Notes: generated from the letters alone by a model not told the origin. A stretch of 64,000 bases of DNA from Microbulbifer sp. GL-2 (GCF_007183175.1 NZ_AP019807.1:4026001-4090000); one strand, 5' to 3'; shown: positions 17,838-28,317, numbered from the stretch's first letter. Program-made: numbers and translations.

Positions 17838-18242
17838 TTAAATAAATTGGGATATTAGGGAGTCATAATTCATTGCAATGTAAAGCAGTGTTGCCAAGTT
17901 CGCAAAAAGAATAATCGGTATCAGCCAAAGCGCTAATACCCAGAAAGAGCCCTCGTTAAGAAAAATAATAAACATTGATATGGCCAAACCTAAATAGAGG
18001 TCTATACCTATCTGCCTGGCCCAGTGAAAAGGGTAAATCGTTTTGATCGTCTTAAATATATTCTCTTTTGAGCTGCAATAAATCGAGTATCCCAGAAAGG
18101 AGATAAATAGAATCCAGGCAATTGACTTGCCAGCAGGATAACTACTCTCGCTCAAAAAAAGTGGCTCGCCATCATGCAGATACATTGCGATGAAAGCAAA
18201 GAGGAAAAATAAAATCCATAAACCATTCTTTTTCAAAGACAT
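17838..18242 (-). CDS. Small integral membrane protein of unknown function
   Basis: This 134-residue protein has four hydrophobic segments (about 7-25, 40-57, 78-95 and 98-122), with a loop of basic residues (KENIFKTIKTI) between the second and third. I recognise no family. It is similar in size and topology to the protein at 25499-25930, but I see no clear sequence identity. It is monocistronic and ends at a good hairpin terminator. Confidence 0.6.
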   Translation of the reverse strand: MSLKKNGLWILFFLFAFIAMYLHDGEPLFLSESSYPAGKSIAWILFISFLGYSIYCSSKENIFKTIKTIYPFHWARQIGIDLYLGLAISMFIIFLNEGSFWVLALWLIPIILFANLATLLYIAMNYDSLISQFI

Positions 18243-18799
18243 TTCTTATCCTTATTGGTCATTCGTTATTGAGCTTATGGTTACATTGACTCAGTAGGGG
18301 CAGGCTCCTAAGTTAATGCAAGACGTGATGGAAAGGGGCGTTTCACTAGCCAGTTCAACCGTGGAGGCAAGATAGCATATAGAGGCTTTCCTATCATAGA
18401 GCTGATTAGGACAAACAGATAAGCACAGGCTGAGTCACTCCAGGAAAGGCACTCATTTTATCTAATTGGCAAATTTACCGCTTCTTGACAGGAATCAAAA
18501 ATTGGTTTCCCCCTAAGTTAGCTTTGAAAGTGGCTAAACGAGCATGACCTACAGTTTTCATGAGTTTAGTTGTGGGTGGGAGCGTGTTTTTTCCTAATTT
18601 GTATGTTGGTGACAAATATTGTCAGAAAAGTGCTGAAATAGACAGGTTTTATTTTCTTCATTTTTTTAAATGCGACACAGAAAATTATTCACGAAAAAAT
18701 AAAATTCCTTTCGTATTTTCATTTCGCGACTTACCCGGAACTAATTTCTGAATCCTCACCTAACATCAAAATCAAAAAGATAAGATATTTCAGGCGTTT
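18243..18799. other. 557-bp AT-rich intergenic region
   Basis: This lies between a minus-strand membrane protein gene and the plus-strand lipoprotein gene. It must hold both promoters. A 63-codon plus frame (18560-18751) has no motif or convincing ribosome-binding site, and I do not call it. Confidence 0.4.
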
Positions 18800-20762
18800 A
18801 TGGACAAGTTATTTAGCAAGAAACTATTGGTATTGGCATTAACCGCGGCCTTGGCCGCATGCGGAGGGGGGGCGGTTCCTCAAGCTCCGACCCTGAGCCT
18901 GCAGCAACAGGAGATGGTGGCAGTAGTAGCGGCGGTGACCAGGGGGTGGTGACCAGGGGGGTGGTAGTGGCTCAGGTGATACCGGCGGAGACACAACCCT
19001 CCCTGATAATGACCCCTCGACAGTAATCACAGGAGATGTCTCTTCCTCTGATCTGGGGTTTGCCACAATTACAGCTACAGATATAACCCTGCCTGACGCA
19101 ATGGTAAATGCCCAGGAAGTCTACCAGCTTGCGCACTATATCGGCCGTACAGATAGTGAGCAGGATGAGGAAAATATCGACATTCCTATCCGCAGCTATA
19201 CGGCAACCTGTGCAACGGACACAGATAAGCCAAGGATGTTTGTATCCACCACACTGTCCGAAGGACAAAGTGCATCCGATACAACCTACGGTTCTGTCTA
19301 CGAACTCCAGTACAACCCTGAAACCTCCAGCTTTGATCAAACTGGAAATACCACGATTCTCAAACAGTGTTATGAATCCCACGGTATTACAGCTAGTGCA
19401 GATTGCTCAAGAGTTGCTGTTTTGTGTAATACCGAATACAAGGCCAGCGAGCGCTATGACATTAAGAAAGACATAGTTGAAGAGCATGGCACTAGCAAGA
19501 TGAAGATTAACGAGGATAACCTCGCTAGTGTTGCAGGTACCGATAATGCGAAAAAATACAATGATCAAATTTGGTTAATGGAGTGGGACAGCAAGCCCTT
19601 ATCGGAAAAACCAGACGCCTACGTAGTCAACAAAATGCATGGCGGTACCCACTTGGGTACCCAAGAGTTGTTATATGTTGAGAATGACAGTAAAGGGCGT
19701 ACAAATTATGCATTCTCGGTAACCGCGCGCGTACTCTCGAGTGGCTCCCACTATTCAGCAGGATTAACTGTGATCGATCGGGATGATTGGTCTCTAACTA
19801 TGACAGGAGATGACCGTAGAGGTTGGGACTGGTTATGTGGTCACGGCCACGTACTTAATATTCGGGCTTTCTATAACCCTGGGAATGAAATGTTTGGGGC
19901 ACTTTGTACCAGTGATGGAAATAAATATCATCCTTCACCTGGCTTGAAAGCAATTGCTATCAAAATGGAAGATGATGGCTCATCTATTCTTGAAGGCACT
20001 TACAATCACGTGGTTCCTACAACAAGTGCAATGATCTCCAACGGGGGAGGGCACACAGTCGTTCCGGTAGATGCGAATACCAATCTCTCAGTGGTTGTTT
20101 CTCCGAAGTATATCGAAGATGAGGATATGGATAGGTACTTGCGGGATACTCTTGGTATTGATACCAGTGGAGATGGCCCTTTTGATGATCAATGTGCTAA
20201 GGCTAATAAGAATTGCTTCTTCTCGTATCTCGAAGAGATCGAGTATGATGAGGGTGACTATTCACTTATACCAAGGCAAGATCTCTATTCTGGCGGCGCC
20301 CTGGATAAATCTTCCTTAACTCGCGTGGGTATTGCCAAGGTTGATTGGGAAGGCAATATTGAGGGTGTTGGCATTAAGTGGCTGGCGGAAGACTCCGATT
20401 GTCAAATAAGTGACCCTCAGCTGGTCGACCTGAAGAACGGTCGCTACCTGTTTGGTTACGCACAATTCCAATGTATTTCCGATAATCTTCCATACAACCG
20501 CAGTTACAATAAGAGAGGTGAGGCCATGCGTATGCTGGTACCTAAAGCCTTCTATGTGATGGAGATTGATGCGGACTTGAATGTGCTGGAAGGGCCGGTA
20601 AAACTCACCGATTACGGATGGGGCGGCTTGGATGAGCCAATGTATCTGGGTAACGGCAAAGTAGCCTGGAGTTATATCAAGAATCCCTCCTTTGAAAATT
20701 ATGTTGGCGGACAGCAGAACATCTGGCAAGCGATTGTTTACCACTCAAAAAGTGTGAACTGA
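18800..20762 (+). CDS. Large surface lipoprotein of unknown function, frame interrupted at two G tracts
   Basis: From ATG 18800 the sequence encodes a lipoprotein signal (KKLLVLALTAALAAC, lipobox LAAC with Cys21, Gly at +2), then a Gly/Ser/Asp linker. The frame breaks twice: at a 7-G run (18866-18872) and at a 5-G run (18942-18946) inside a tandem GACCAGGGGG repeat. Adding one G to each joins the signal to the long frame (intact from 19101 to 20762) and gives 654 residues. The mature part is acidic, cysteine-containing and rich in beta-strand patterns with repeated DDxxW and NGGGHTVVPVD-like segments. It resembles no family I know and could be propeller-like. A strong terminator follows. Confidence 0.6.
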
Positions 20763-20772
20763 TCTTGATCGG

Positions 20773-20807
20773 CCGGGGCAAGCTTTTACTTGCCCCGGTC
20801 TTTTCTT
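20773..20807 (+). terminator. Strong rho-independent terminator
   Basis: CCGGGGCAAG (20773-20782) and CTTGCCCCGG (20789-20798) form a perfect 10-bp stem with a 6-base loop, followed by TCTTTTCTT. It ends the lipoprotein transcript and lies before the convergent helicase gene. Confidence 0.9.
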
Positions 20808-20824
20808 AAAGCGGCCTCTTTCGG

Positions 20825-23331
20825 TCAGTTATTCCAGAAAGTCTTCAGACTCTCCGAAAGCACTGTACCGTCACTACAAACTTCCAGGCTCCAATGCTCC
20901 GGATACAATGCCTGATAAAACCTGTCAGTGAAGCGATAATCCGCCAATACAATCACTCCACGGTCTGACTCTGAGCGTATAACTCGTCCTGCTGCTTGCA
21001 AAACCCGGGTTAATCCTGGGTAACGGTAGGCAACATCGAAACCAGTTCCTATGGTATTTTGAAATTCAGGATCAAAGGCCCTGCGGACCAATTCCTGCTC
21101 TTCATTAACTAGTGGCAGACCAGTACCGACAATGATGGTACCAATCAGTTTACCTCCCACAAAGTCAACACCTTCCCCAAAAACGCCCCCCATGATTGCA
21201 AAGCCCAAAGTACAGGAACCTTCATTGAAGGCTGCCAGGAATTCTGCGCGCTGACTATCATTGGCTTCCGGCTCCTGATGTAACAAATTAACATCAGGAA
21301 AGGTTTGCTCGAAAGCCACCGCTACTTGCTGGAGGAATTTATACGAGGGAAAGAACACCAGGTAGTTACCTGGATGGCCCCGGTATGTACGAGCGATAAT
21401 CTCCACCAAGTTCTCTGTAGCCTGGTTTCGTGATTTGTAGCGGGTATCAACATAGGGGCAAAGGAAGACACCTTGCTGTGATGGAAGAAAGGGAGATGGC
21501 AGCTTCAGGTATGGAGCTGAGTTGTCCACCCCCAGCTGCTGAAAGATGTAATCTGCTGGGCGCAAAGTGGCAGAAAATAAAATAACTCCGTGAAACTGGC
21601 GAAATATTTGTCGGAGGTAGCTTGCAGCATTCAAACACAATAGTTTGAGTTGCTGCTCCTGCCATGGAGTGCCCGAATCATATACCCGAGTGAGGGCTTG
21701 ATGTTTTTCAGATAGGTCTTGCTCGATGCAGACATAGCGGTAAACGGACTTTAGCCATTCGTTAATTTCCTCTGGTGGTAACTGGGACTTCCCCCATAGC
21801 TCACTGACTGTTAAGAGCACTTTATGAGCGGCCCTGGAAACTGTCGCGGGGCGATTCTCTGTCGTTGCAAGGGAGGTAACCCAGACTTCAGCATTTTCTT
21901 TACTGAATTGAACACCACTTACTGTGGGGGTTTCGGAAATTTTGAGTTGTTTAACCCACCTGTCAATTGCCCTGCTCAGGGCCTGGATACTGCGCTGTAA
22001 CTGGGGGCGGCTTCCTTTACAACTTGCAGCTGCACGGCGGGTTTCTTCGCGGCTCAAGGTTACGCTATACATTTCACGCGCTCGGCTACTCAGGTTGTGA
22101 GCTTCATCCACAAGCAGCGCACGACGTAGGCTGTGATCCCGCAATGCGCTTAAACGCACCAAGGGATCAAATACATAGTTGAAATCGCATACGACCAAAT
22201 CTGCCCAAGGCAGCATCTGCAAGGACAGCTCAAAGGGGCATAACTCGAATTCATCTGCAGCTTCCGCCAGCACTTGCGGAGTGATAAGCGGCGAACCCAG
22301 GAGCTGAGCGCGCGCCTGTGGCAAACGGTCGAAAAATCCTCGAGTGCGCGGGCAAACTCCGCCTTCATCCCGGCTGCAAAGGCCAAGATTACAGGCACAG
22401 GTTTTATCCCTCGCCTGAATTTCTAACAGAGATAACTTCAAACCTTTATTGTGCAGGCTGGTCAGAGTTTCTTTTACTACCTGCCGGCCCGAGTTTTTTG
22501 CAGTGAGGTAAACTAACTGCTCCAGCTGACCCTCACCCAAAGCTTTAATGGCCGGGAACAGGGTGCTGATGGTTTTCCCAATTCCGGTAGGGGCTTCGGT
22601 GACCAATTCACCACCATCTCTCAGACAGCGGTAAGTAGCTACTGCCAACTGACGCTGGCCTTGTCGGTAATCAGGAAAAGGAAAAGTCAGAGCACGAGCA
22701 CTGGCGATTACCTGCCGACGATGTGCTTTCCACTGACGATGCCATTGAATGTAGTTTGCGAGTGCGGTAAGCGTGAATTGCTCCAGTGCTTTCCAGGTGA
22801 ACTCCTGCTGCTCCGGGTAAGACTTTTTCTCCTTGAGGTTGTGCCAGAGCATTTGCAACATTACCCGCTCACGAGGAGCGTCTCGCTCTGGATCTTGTTG
22901 GAGCAGGTAGCAAAATCCGTAGACTTTCAGCTGTGACCACTGTAATTGTCGAATAGACTCAGGTAATTTCGAGGGGGGCAGTAAGTGGTTTTGATTTCAT
23001 CGATCTGCGCCGGAGTATGCAGGTCGGTTTGTGGGTGAAAGATATCGGCCCTGCCGCTCAATACAACTTTATAGTCTTCAATTGGCACTTGAACCTGTAA
23101 GAAGTACTCGGCTTCGCTGCCTTTGGGGCGTTGTTTTTGCAATTTCTGATGCGCGCGAATACCCTCCAGCGCGGAGGGGCCAGGCCCCGTATCGTTAATC
23201 AGGTCACCACTGCGGCAGGAAAATGCAACCAGCTCACCTACCGACAGGCGCAGGAGTGGCGCCTCTTCAGCAGAACCAACTTCAATTGCTAAGCAGGCTT
23301 CTACCTTCGAATCACTCAAGGCAATTGCCAC
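20825..23331 (-). CDS. DinG/XPD-type iron-sulfur DNA helicase, frame interrupted near 22930
   Basis: This superfamily 2 5'-3' helicase is of the Rad3/XPD/DinG group and is partnered here with FAN1. The N-terminal part (22927-23331, GTG start) has a PD-(D/E)xK-like segment (VVLSGRADIF and IDEIKTTY). The long part (20825-22861 and just upstream) has Walker A EAPTGIGKT, four Fe-S cysteines (CACNLGLC and GVCP), VDEAHNL, and helicase motifs V-VI (QAAGRVIRSESDRG). The two frames join at about 22925-22940 if one base is added (YSGH then QLKVYGFCYLL), giving ~835 residues of continuous family sequence. As sequenced, the gene is broken: a genuine frameshift or a sequencing error. Its start overlaps the FAN1 stop by 16 bases. 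Confidence 0.8.
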
Positions 23332-25001
23332 TCTACATGGATAACCCGGTGGGGAATCTGCTGACCGGCAAAGAACGTGAGCCAGCGCTGCTGATTTTGC
23401 TGTAGCCGGTCACCGGGGCCTTTGACCTCGACCAATTCATAACCACCTGCTGCCGGGAAAAGAATCAGATCTGGAAGTCCACTGCTATTGTGTCCAATAT
23501 CACTCAGTAGGCGCCGAAAGCAGGCTTTCCAGTGTGCAGGCGGGATTCGCTCTATGGCATTCGTCAATAGTTCCTCTGATAGGGCATCCCAGGCAACCAG
23601 TGGGTTTGAGATACCCCTCTTTTCACGGTAGGTACGCCATACCTTCTCTTGCAGAATTTCTTTGTTGAGATTTGCCAGCCGCTGTTCAAACAGGGAGCGG
23701 CGTGCGAGGAAGAAATCAGGTGTCCGGTAGTCACTGGGAGCAGACTGGAACGGGTTAAAGAAAGCCCCCGGTACTGGTGCGAACAGGATCTCCCAGATGT
23801 AGAGCCCCAGGATACCGTTAAGCAGGCAGTTCTCCACGTAATAACAGCTACCGTCCGACAAGTGCTCAAGGTGTGAGGCAACCTGGATCTCAACTCGCTC
23901 AGGCCCCTCGGGTAAAGTAATCAGTTCAGTGGGGGGGCGATAGCGTTTTGGGGCAGGCCACTTATGGGCACAATCCAGATCTTTGGCCGTACGGTGTCCA
24001 AAGCTCTCAGCAAAATTTCTCTCCGCTTCGTCAAAAGGCTCTTCCAGAATCTGCAGGCAAAGAGAGAGACCCTTCTGGGTATTTCCATGCTTTACTGCAA
24101 TACGAGCCCGCCTCTCCCTTGCAGGTGGGCGCTGGCACGTTTGATATAAATGGTCCGCCGCTTCCGGCTGATCCAGGCGTTCCAATTGACGGGCCAGCTT
24201 TAGACGCAAGCGGTCCAGGCGCCGGTGAAGTGTTACATCCCCACGAATGCCTAGGGGCAACTGTTCTACCAGGGCGAGGATATCTGAAGCATCTCCTTTC
24301 AAGGCCTGTTCAGCCAAAGCTAAACTACGGTAATAGTCCAGGTGCTGATCTAGCTGCTCGCGGCTTTGGAAAGGCAGGTTTTGACGATCCAGAGGGTAGT
24401 TTTCATAGCGGAAAAACCCGAGATCGCGCAGGACATAGTCCGTCAGGTCTTGGTTGAGGTTGCCAAAAAAGCACAGTTTAAACGTTTCAAAACAGCTGGC
24501 ATATTGAACTGCCAATAGGGTTTCGCCGCTCAGCATCGCCTTAATACCAGAATCAGCACGCCCCTCTTGTTCCAATCCAGCCTGTTCCAGTAGGGCTGCC
24601 TCTAATTCGGTACGCTTCAGTGTTTTCGGCAGGTGGCTTGTACTTGCACTAAATAATTCGGGCTTGGTGAAGAGAGGGAGTAGTTCTTCAAACGGTATTT
24701 GAGGGTTGCAGTGCAGCAAGCCAATTTTTTGTAGTTCCTCGGCGGCAGAGGGCAGGTCTTTTATCTCTGTGTACTTCAGTTTGCTTAGGCGAAATACAGC
24801 TCCAGCCGATGAGGGGCTACCTTTGCGTGACAATAACCTCACATAGAGCTTTTGGCTATCGATGCCAAGCGACTGGAAATCGTGATAAAACTTGCTCTCT
24901 TCCTTCGAAAGCAATGTCCCATACCGGTCCATAACGAAGGCGACCAGAGTGAAGAAGTTGGTTAGGTAGTAATCGGGTGCTAGTTCTACTGGCTCAGTCA
25001 T
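23316..25001 (-). CDS. FAN1-type structure-specific nuclease (VRR-NUC)
   Basis: This 561-residue protein is the size of the Pseudomonas aeruginosa FAN1 nuclease, which cleaves 5' flaps and interstrand-crosslink intermediates. The N-terminus PDYYLTNFFTLVAFVMDRY is the bacterial FAN1 opening. A SAP-like/winged region and TPR-like helices follow (LEEPFDEAERNFAESFGHR). The C-terminal VRR-NUC domain carries the PD-(D/E)xK site as GLPDLILF...YELVEVKGPGD...QQRWL (~515-545). It is the first gene of a two-gene operon with an Fe-S helicase, a pairing that suggests unwinding plus incision in DNA repair (inference). Confidence 0.88.
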   Translation of the reverse strand: MTEPVELAPDYYLTNFFTLVAFVMDRYGTLLSKEESKFYHDFQSLGIDSQKLYVRLLSRKGSPSSAGAVFRLSKLKYTEIKDLPSAAEELQKIGLLHCNPQIPFEELLPLFTKPELFSASTSHLPKTLKRTELEAALLEQAGLEQEGRADSGIKAMLSGETLLAVQYASCFETFKLCFFGNLNQDLTDYVLRDLGFFRYENYPLDRQNLPFQSREQLDQHLDYYRSLALAEQALKGDASDILALVEQLPLGIRGDVTLHRRLDRLRLKLARQLERLDQPEAADHLYQTCQRPPARERRARIAVKHGNTQKGLSLCLQILEEPFDEAERNFAESFGHRTAKDLDCAHKWPAPKRYRPPTELITLPEGPERVEIQVASHLEHLSDGSCYYVENCLLNGILGLYIWEILFAPVPGAFFNPFQSAPSDYRTPDFFLARRSLFEQRLANLNKEILQEKVWRTYREKRGISNPLVAWDALSEELLTNAIERIPPAHWKACFRRLLSDIGHNSSGLPDLILFPAAGGYELVEVKGPGDRLQQNQQRWLTFFAGQQIPHRVIHVEWQLP

Positions 25002-25277
25002 GGGCTATTAGGCGGTGAAAAGACTGTATGGTTATACAGCAAGCGTAAGGACTGGACAAATACTCTTATTGAATCGTTCGCCACAGAATGTTTGTCTTTT
25101 GGTGCCTGTGGCCAGAAGACCTGGGGTAGTAATAGATTTCTACCATACAACAGGCAATAGGTGCTTCTCCCAGGCTTTTCCTCTCAGATAATCAGCTATT
25201 GCCAGAGGGAAAAAGAAACTTCTGACTTGATTTACCAGCGTGCTTATTACAAATCAAATAAGGAATCTCAACGATGT

Positions 25278-25421
25278 ATGTCTTTCGCAGAATGGCACAA
25301 TAGGCAGCAGCTAGAGCAAGTTAGTACTTCCAATACCGAAATAGCTACAGAATCCGGAACAAGTGAGTCGATCAATGTTACCCAGTTAGGCACAGGTTGT
25401 ATGGGGATGCACACTAAGTAG
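25278..25421 (+). CDS. Possible 47-residue small protein
   Basis: ATG 25278 opens a 47-codon frame rich in Ser/Thr/Glu with two Met and one Cys at the end (INVTQLGTGCMGMHTK). No family is known to me, and the ribosome-binding site (AGGA about 13 bases upstream) is weak. Its only support is a terminator-like hairpin 30 bp after the stop. Confidence 0.25.
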   Translation: MSFAEWHNRQQLEQVSTSNTEIATESGTSESINVTQLGTGCMGMHTK

Positions 25422-25450
25422 TAATGGTATTCGGATATACCTCAGACATA

Positions 25451-25504
25451 AGCCAGCTGTTGGGGCCAAAAAACAGCTATCAGTCTATCCGCTGGCTTTT
25501 ACTT
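25451..25504 (+). terminator. Terminator-like hairpin with alternative stems
   Basis: AGCCAGC (25451-25457) pairs with GCTGGCT (25491-25497), followed by TTTACTTT. An inner pair AGCTGTT/AACAGCT (25455-25461/25472-25478) competes with the outer stem. It suggests a plus-strand transcript ends here. Confidence 0.5.
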
Positions 25505-25930
25505 TATATATCTCAGGACATTTCTATATCTAAAAATTACAAACCAGAGGAGTAGCATAATTGGTGAGATAAATAGAAGAATCATCTGGTTTTCAAGTAC
25601 AGCCATATTCATAGTGGCTACCACAGTGCCCACCTCATAGATATCAGTCGCCATTATGACCGGCAAAAAGAAACCCCAAAACTTTCGAGTGGCGATTTTC
25701 TTCGCAAAAGCCAGACCATAGAAGCCCACAAAGTAAGTGATGTAGATGAAGAGGCTGGCAGCTAGCCACCAAATAGACTGGTTGTATTCATTTAGTACGA
25801 AAGCTTCATATTGTGACCAGATCTCAAGGGGTACCAGCAGGAAAAACAATATCTTCCAGACAATACTGGGCTTATAGATATGGATTTCATTTTCCACCGT
25901 ACTTTCCGATACCTGATAGGAATTCTGCAT
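25499..25930 (-). CDS. Small integral membrane protein of unknown function
   Basis: This 143-residue protein has a polar N-terminus of ~22 residues and four hydrophobic segments (about 24-42, 53-75, 84-100 and 112-135), ending in a basic tail (RYRNVLRYIK). No catalytic or binding motif is visible, and I know no family for it. It is a single gene with its own promoter region upstream. Confidence 0.6.
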   Translation of the reverse strand: MQNSYQVSESTVENEIHIYKPSIVWKILFFLLVPLEIWSQYEAFVLNEYNQSIWWLAASLFIYITYFVGFYGLAFAKKIATRKFWGFFLPVIMATDIYEVGTVVATMNMAVLENQMILLFISPIMLLLWFVIFRYRNVLRYIK

Positions 25931-26357
25931 TAAAACATCCTTGTTGTTATCGCCTGGTGAACAAAAGTACCTAAGTACTTATATGGCCAGACCTTCCCGA
26001 TACATTCATATTGTAAGTAGGGTACCAATTAAACTGGGCGTCTTAAACTGGGCGTCCCGATCAACAGAAGGGCGGAGAGGATATTCTTCTGAAACTCAAT
26101 GTCAACCGCTTACACTGCCAATTTGACCACAATGAGACTTTAATCTTTAACTTTTTTATTCTATTCAAATTCCTACCAGTTAAAGAGAACATAATGACAA
26201 GATTTAGCGGTCAATACCCATTTAAGGGTAGTCCTTTGCTGCAATAAAAGGAGGAACATTTTGGCCTGAGATACCATTGATGTGAACTATTCAGTAGCTT
26301 GTACCTACGTTATTTAATGGCATTTCTAGGCTATAGCAGGATCAATTAAAAGAGAAT
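25931..26357. other. 427-bp intergenic region with a 14-bp tandem duplication
   Basis: TTAAACTGGGCGTC occurs twice without a gap (26029-26042 and 26043-26056). Otherwise I see no gene; a 61-codon frame at 25941-26126 looks random. A short run AAAAGGAGGAAC at ~26246 resembles a ribosome-binding site, but no ORF follows it. Confidence 0.5.
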
Positions 26358-26774
26358 TTATTTTTTCGGCTCGGGTCTGGTCCAAATCCAAAGCATCCCG
26401 CACCCAATACCGCCAACTATAAACAGCAATAAATAGGGGTTGCCGAAGTGATGAATAGCCACAGCTATGGATAGCACCATTGTCAGCGTGGCCAGCAACT
26501 TGGTCCGACGGCTGATATAGCCGCTCCGCCAGGTTTGCAACAGATGTCCAAACAGGTGATGATCCTCAATCCACTGGTGTAAACGTTCAGAGCTGCGGGA
26601 AGCCGCCCAGGCACTTAGAACAATAAAAACGGCCGAAGGCAAACCCGGCAGGATTGCTCCTACTATCCCTACCAGCAGAAAAAAAAAGGCCAGTGCTCCC
26701 CATAACCAACGCAACCATCCTTTGGCTAACGGCGGTGTTGCGGTATAGGTGATATCTTCGCTGTTTTGTCTCAC
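26358..26774 (-). CDS. YbaN/DUF454-family inner-membrane protein
   Basis: This 138-residue protein matches the DUF454 family: a first transmembrane helix (LWGALAFFFLLVGIVGAILPGLPSAVFIVLSAWAASRSSERLHQWI) with the conserved GxxLPxLPTxxFxLLaaw-like core, a cytosolic SWI/HxxFG region (HHLFGHLLQTWRSGYISRRTK), and two more helices near the end. The function of the family is not established. Monocistronic. Confidence 0.85.
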   Translation of the reverse strand: MRQNSEDITYTATPPLAKGWLRWLWGALAFFFLLVGIVGAILPGLPSAVFIVLSAWAASRSSERLHQWIEDHHLFGHLLQTWRSGYISRRTKLLATLTMVLSIAVAIHHFGNPYLLLFIVGGIGCGMLWIWTRPEPKK

Positions 26775-27226
26775 TGCTATATCCCCTGACTCTCATATTG
26801 GATAGGCGGGGCCTGCCAGCCATTCTCTCAAATAGAACCCAGAATTTTCCCGGTTAAGCTTTGCCTAGCCCATGGGCTGGTTCATCCATGATTGGCACAA
26901 TACTAAGTGACAGAGGCACTATAATCCAGCGCCTCAATCACATCGACCGACTTGGTAATACGGTTATCGTACCAAACTTTCTTCTCATGGAATTGGGAGT
27001 TTTTTCCTACAGCTCAAACGCGCCAGTGACGCTAATCTTTATTTATTGTCTCTAAATTTACTGAATCTATGCTTATTAACGCCACTTCCATCATTCTGCA
27101 TCAGGTATAACCGACGGAGGTTTTAGCGCATCATCCGCTTGAACACCGGTTCAGCAGAGCGCTGGGTAGCATGTTCATCATATGCGCACCTGGTCAAATG
27201 TAGTCCTGCATGGATAGGAGGTGGAT
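26775..27226. other. 452-bp divergent intergenic region
   Basis: This lies between the DUF454 gene and the curlin-repeat gene and must carry both promoters. I see no convincing gene; the 64-codon frame at 26861-27055 lacks motifs. TGGATAGGAGGTGG just before 27227 is a very strong ribosome-binding site for the curlin gene. Confidence 0.45.
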
Positions 27227-28317
27227 ATGAAGTCCCACACTCAGATTGTGACCATAGCTGCGTTAGTATTCAGTGGAAGTGTTATTGCAGAAAATAACAC
27301 CACAATAATCATTCAAGATGGATTAGAAAATACAGCCAATTCCGACCAAACCGGTTCCTCAGTAAACGGAAATGTTACCAACTTGATACAGAGCGGTAAC
27401 AATAATTCCGTTGTGGCTTATCAAGTCAATAGTAGTAATAACAATACAATTAACAGCACCCAGAGTGGTGAAGGCAATACAGTTACTGCTATCGAGCAAA
27501 ATGACAGTGTTGAAGCCACGGTCACAATTCAACAAGTAGGACAAGGTAACTTAGCAGAAACTTTGCAGGAAAATACAACATCCAGTTCAATTAGTTTGTT
27601 CCAAACAGGCACTGGAAACCGGTCTAACAATTCACAAGTAGACTCCAGTGGAAATAGTGGATCAGTCAATCAAAAGGGGGTATCAAACCTGGGGGCATTT
27701 AGCCAAGACACCACAATAAACAGCACGGTCGAGATTACCCAGGAGGGGGTTACAATATTTCGACTGGTTCCCAGAAATCTGCAACCTCCAGCAAGGCGGT
27801 AGTTATTCAAAAGGGGATCTCCAATTCAGCAGACTTTGGCCAAATTACAGGTTCAACAAATACCCTGGCAATCAACCAGAGGGGAAATTCCAATAATGCC
27901 ACAATCAATCAAATATCAACATCGGACAGTATTGGCTCAATACTCCAGGATGGATCACTTAATAGTGCTGAGATTGAGCAGGAACTGTTATCTAATAGCG
28001 TAACGGAGATTAACCAAGCCGGCCAGGCAAATATCGCTACAGTATTGCAAGTGGGTTCGTATATTAAAGCCACTTCACATCAGAATGGTACGGAAAACTC
28101 CTTGAGCATTGTGCAATCTGGCAGCTTGAACTCGGTAACAGCGAGCCAGACTGGAACACTGAATACAGCAATTATTAGCCAATCAGGCACCTTAAATGTA
28201 GTAATGGCAATTCAGGCGGGGGCATCCAATGCACTAAACATTAGTCAGGCTTCTATAGGCAATTCCGTATACGCATCCCAGATCGGACAGGGAAATATTA
28301 TTGTCGTCGCTCAATAA
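27227..28317 (+). CDS. Curlin-repeat (CsgA/CsgB-like) secreted amyloid protein, frame interrupted at 27745
   Basis: After a signal peptide (residues 1-21, ending SVIA|EN) the protein is almost wholly built of imperfect curlin repeats. I count about 18 Q-x-G-x-x-N units (for example QSGNNN, QVGQGN, QTGTGN, QKGISN, QSGTLN, QIGQGN). Such repeats stack as beta-arches and form extracellular functional amyloid in biofilms. As sequenced, the frame breaks at a 5-G run (27745-27749). One extra G restores QEGGYN, a perfect repeat unit, and joins the halves into 363 residues. The intact pieces are 27227-27802 and roughly 27750-28317. No csgG, csgE or csgF is nearby. ATG 27227 follows AGGAGGT at ideal spacing. 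Confidence 0.75.

Noticed and set aside
18560..18751. 63-codon frame before the lipoprotein gene
   Set aside because: No motif or good ribosome-binding site; the region is AT-rich where chance frames are common.
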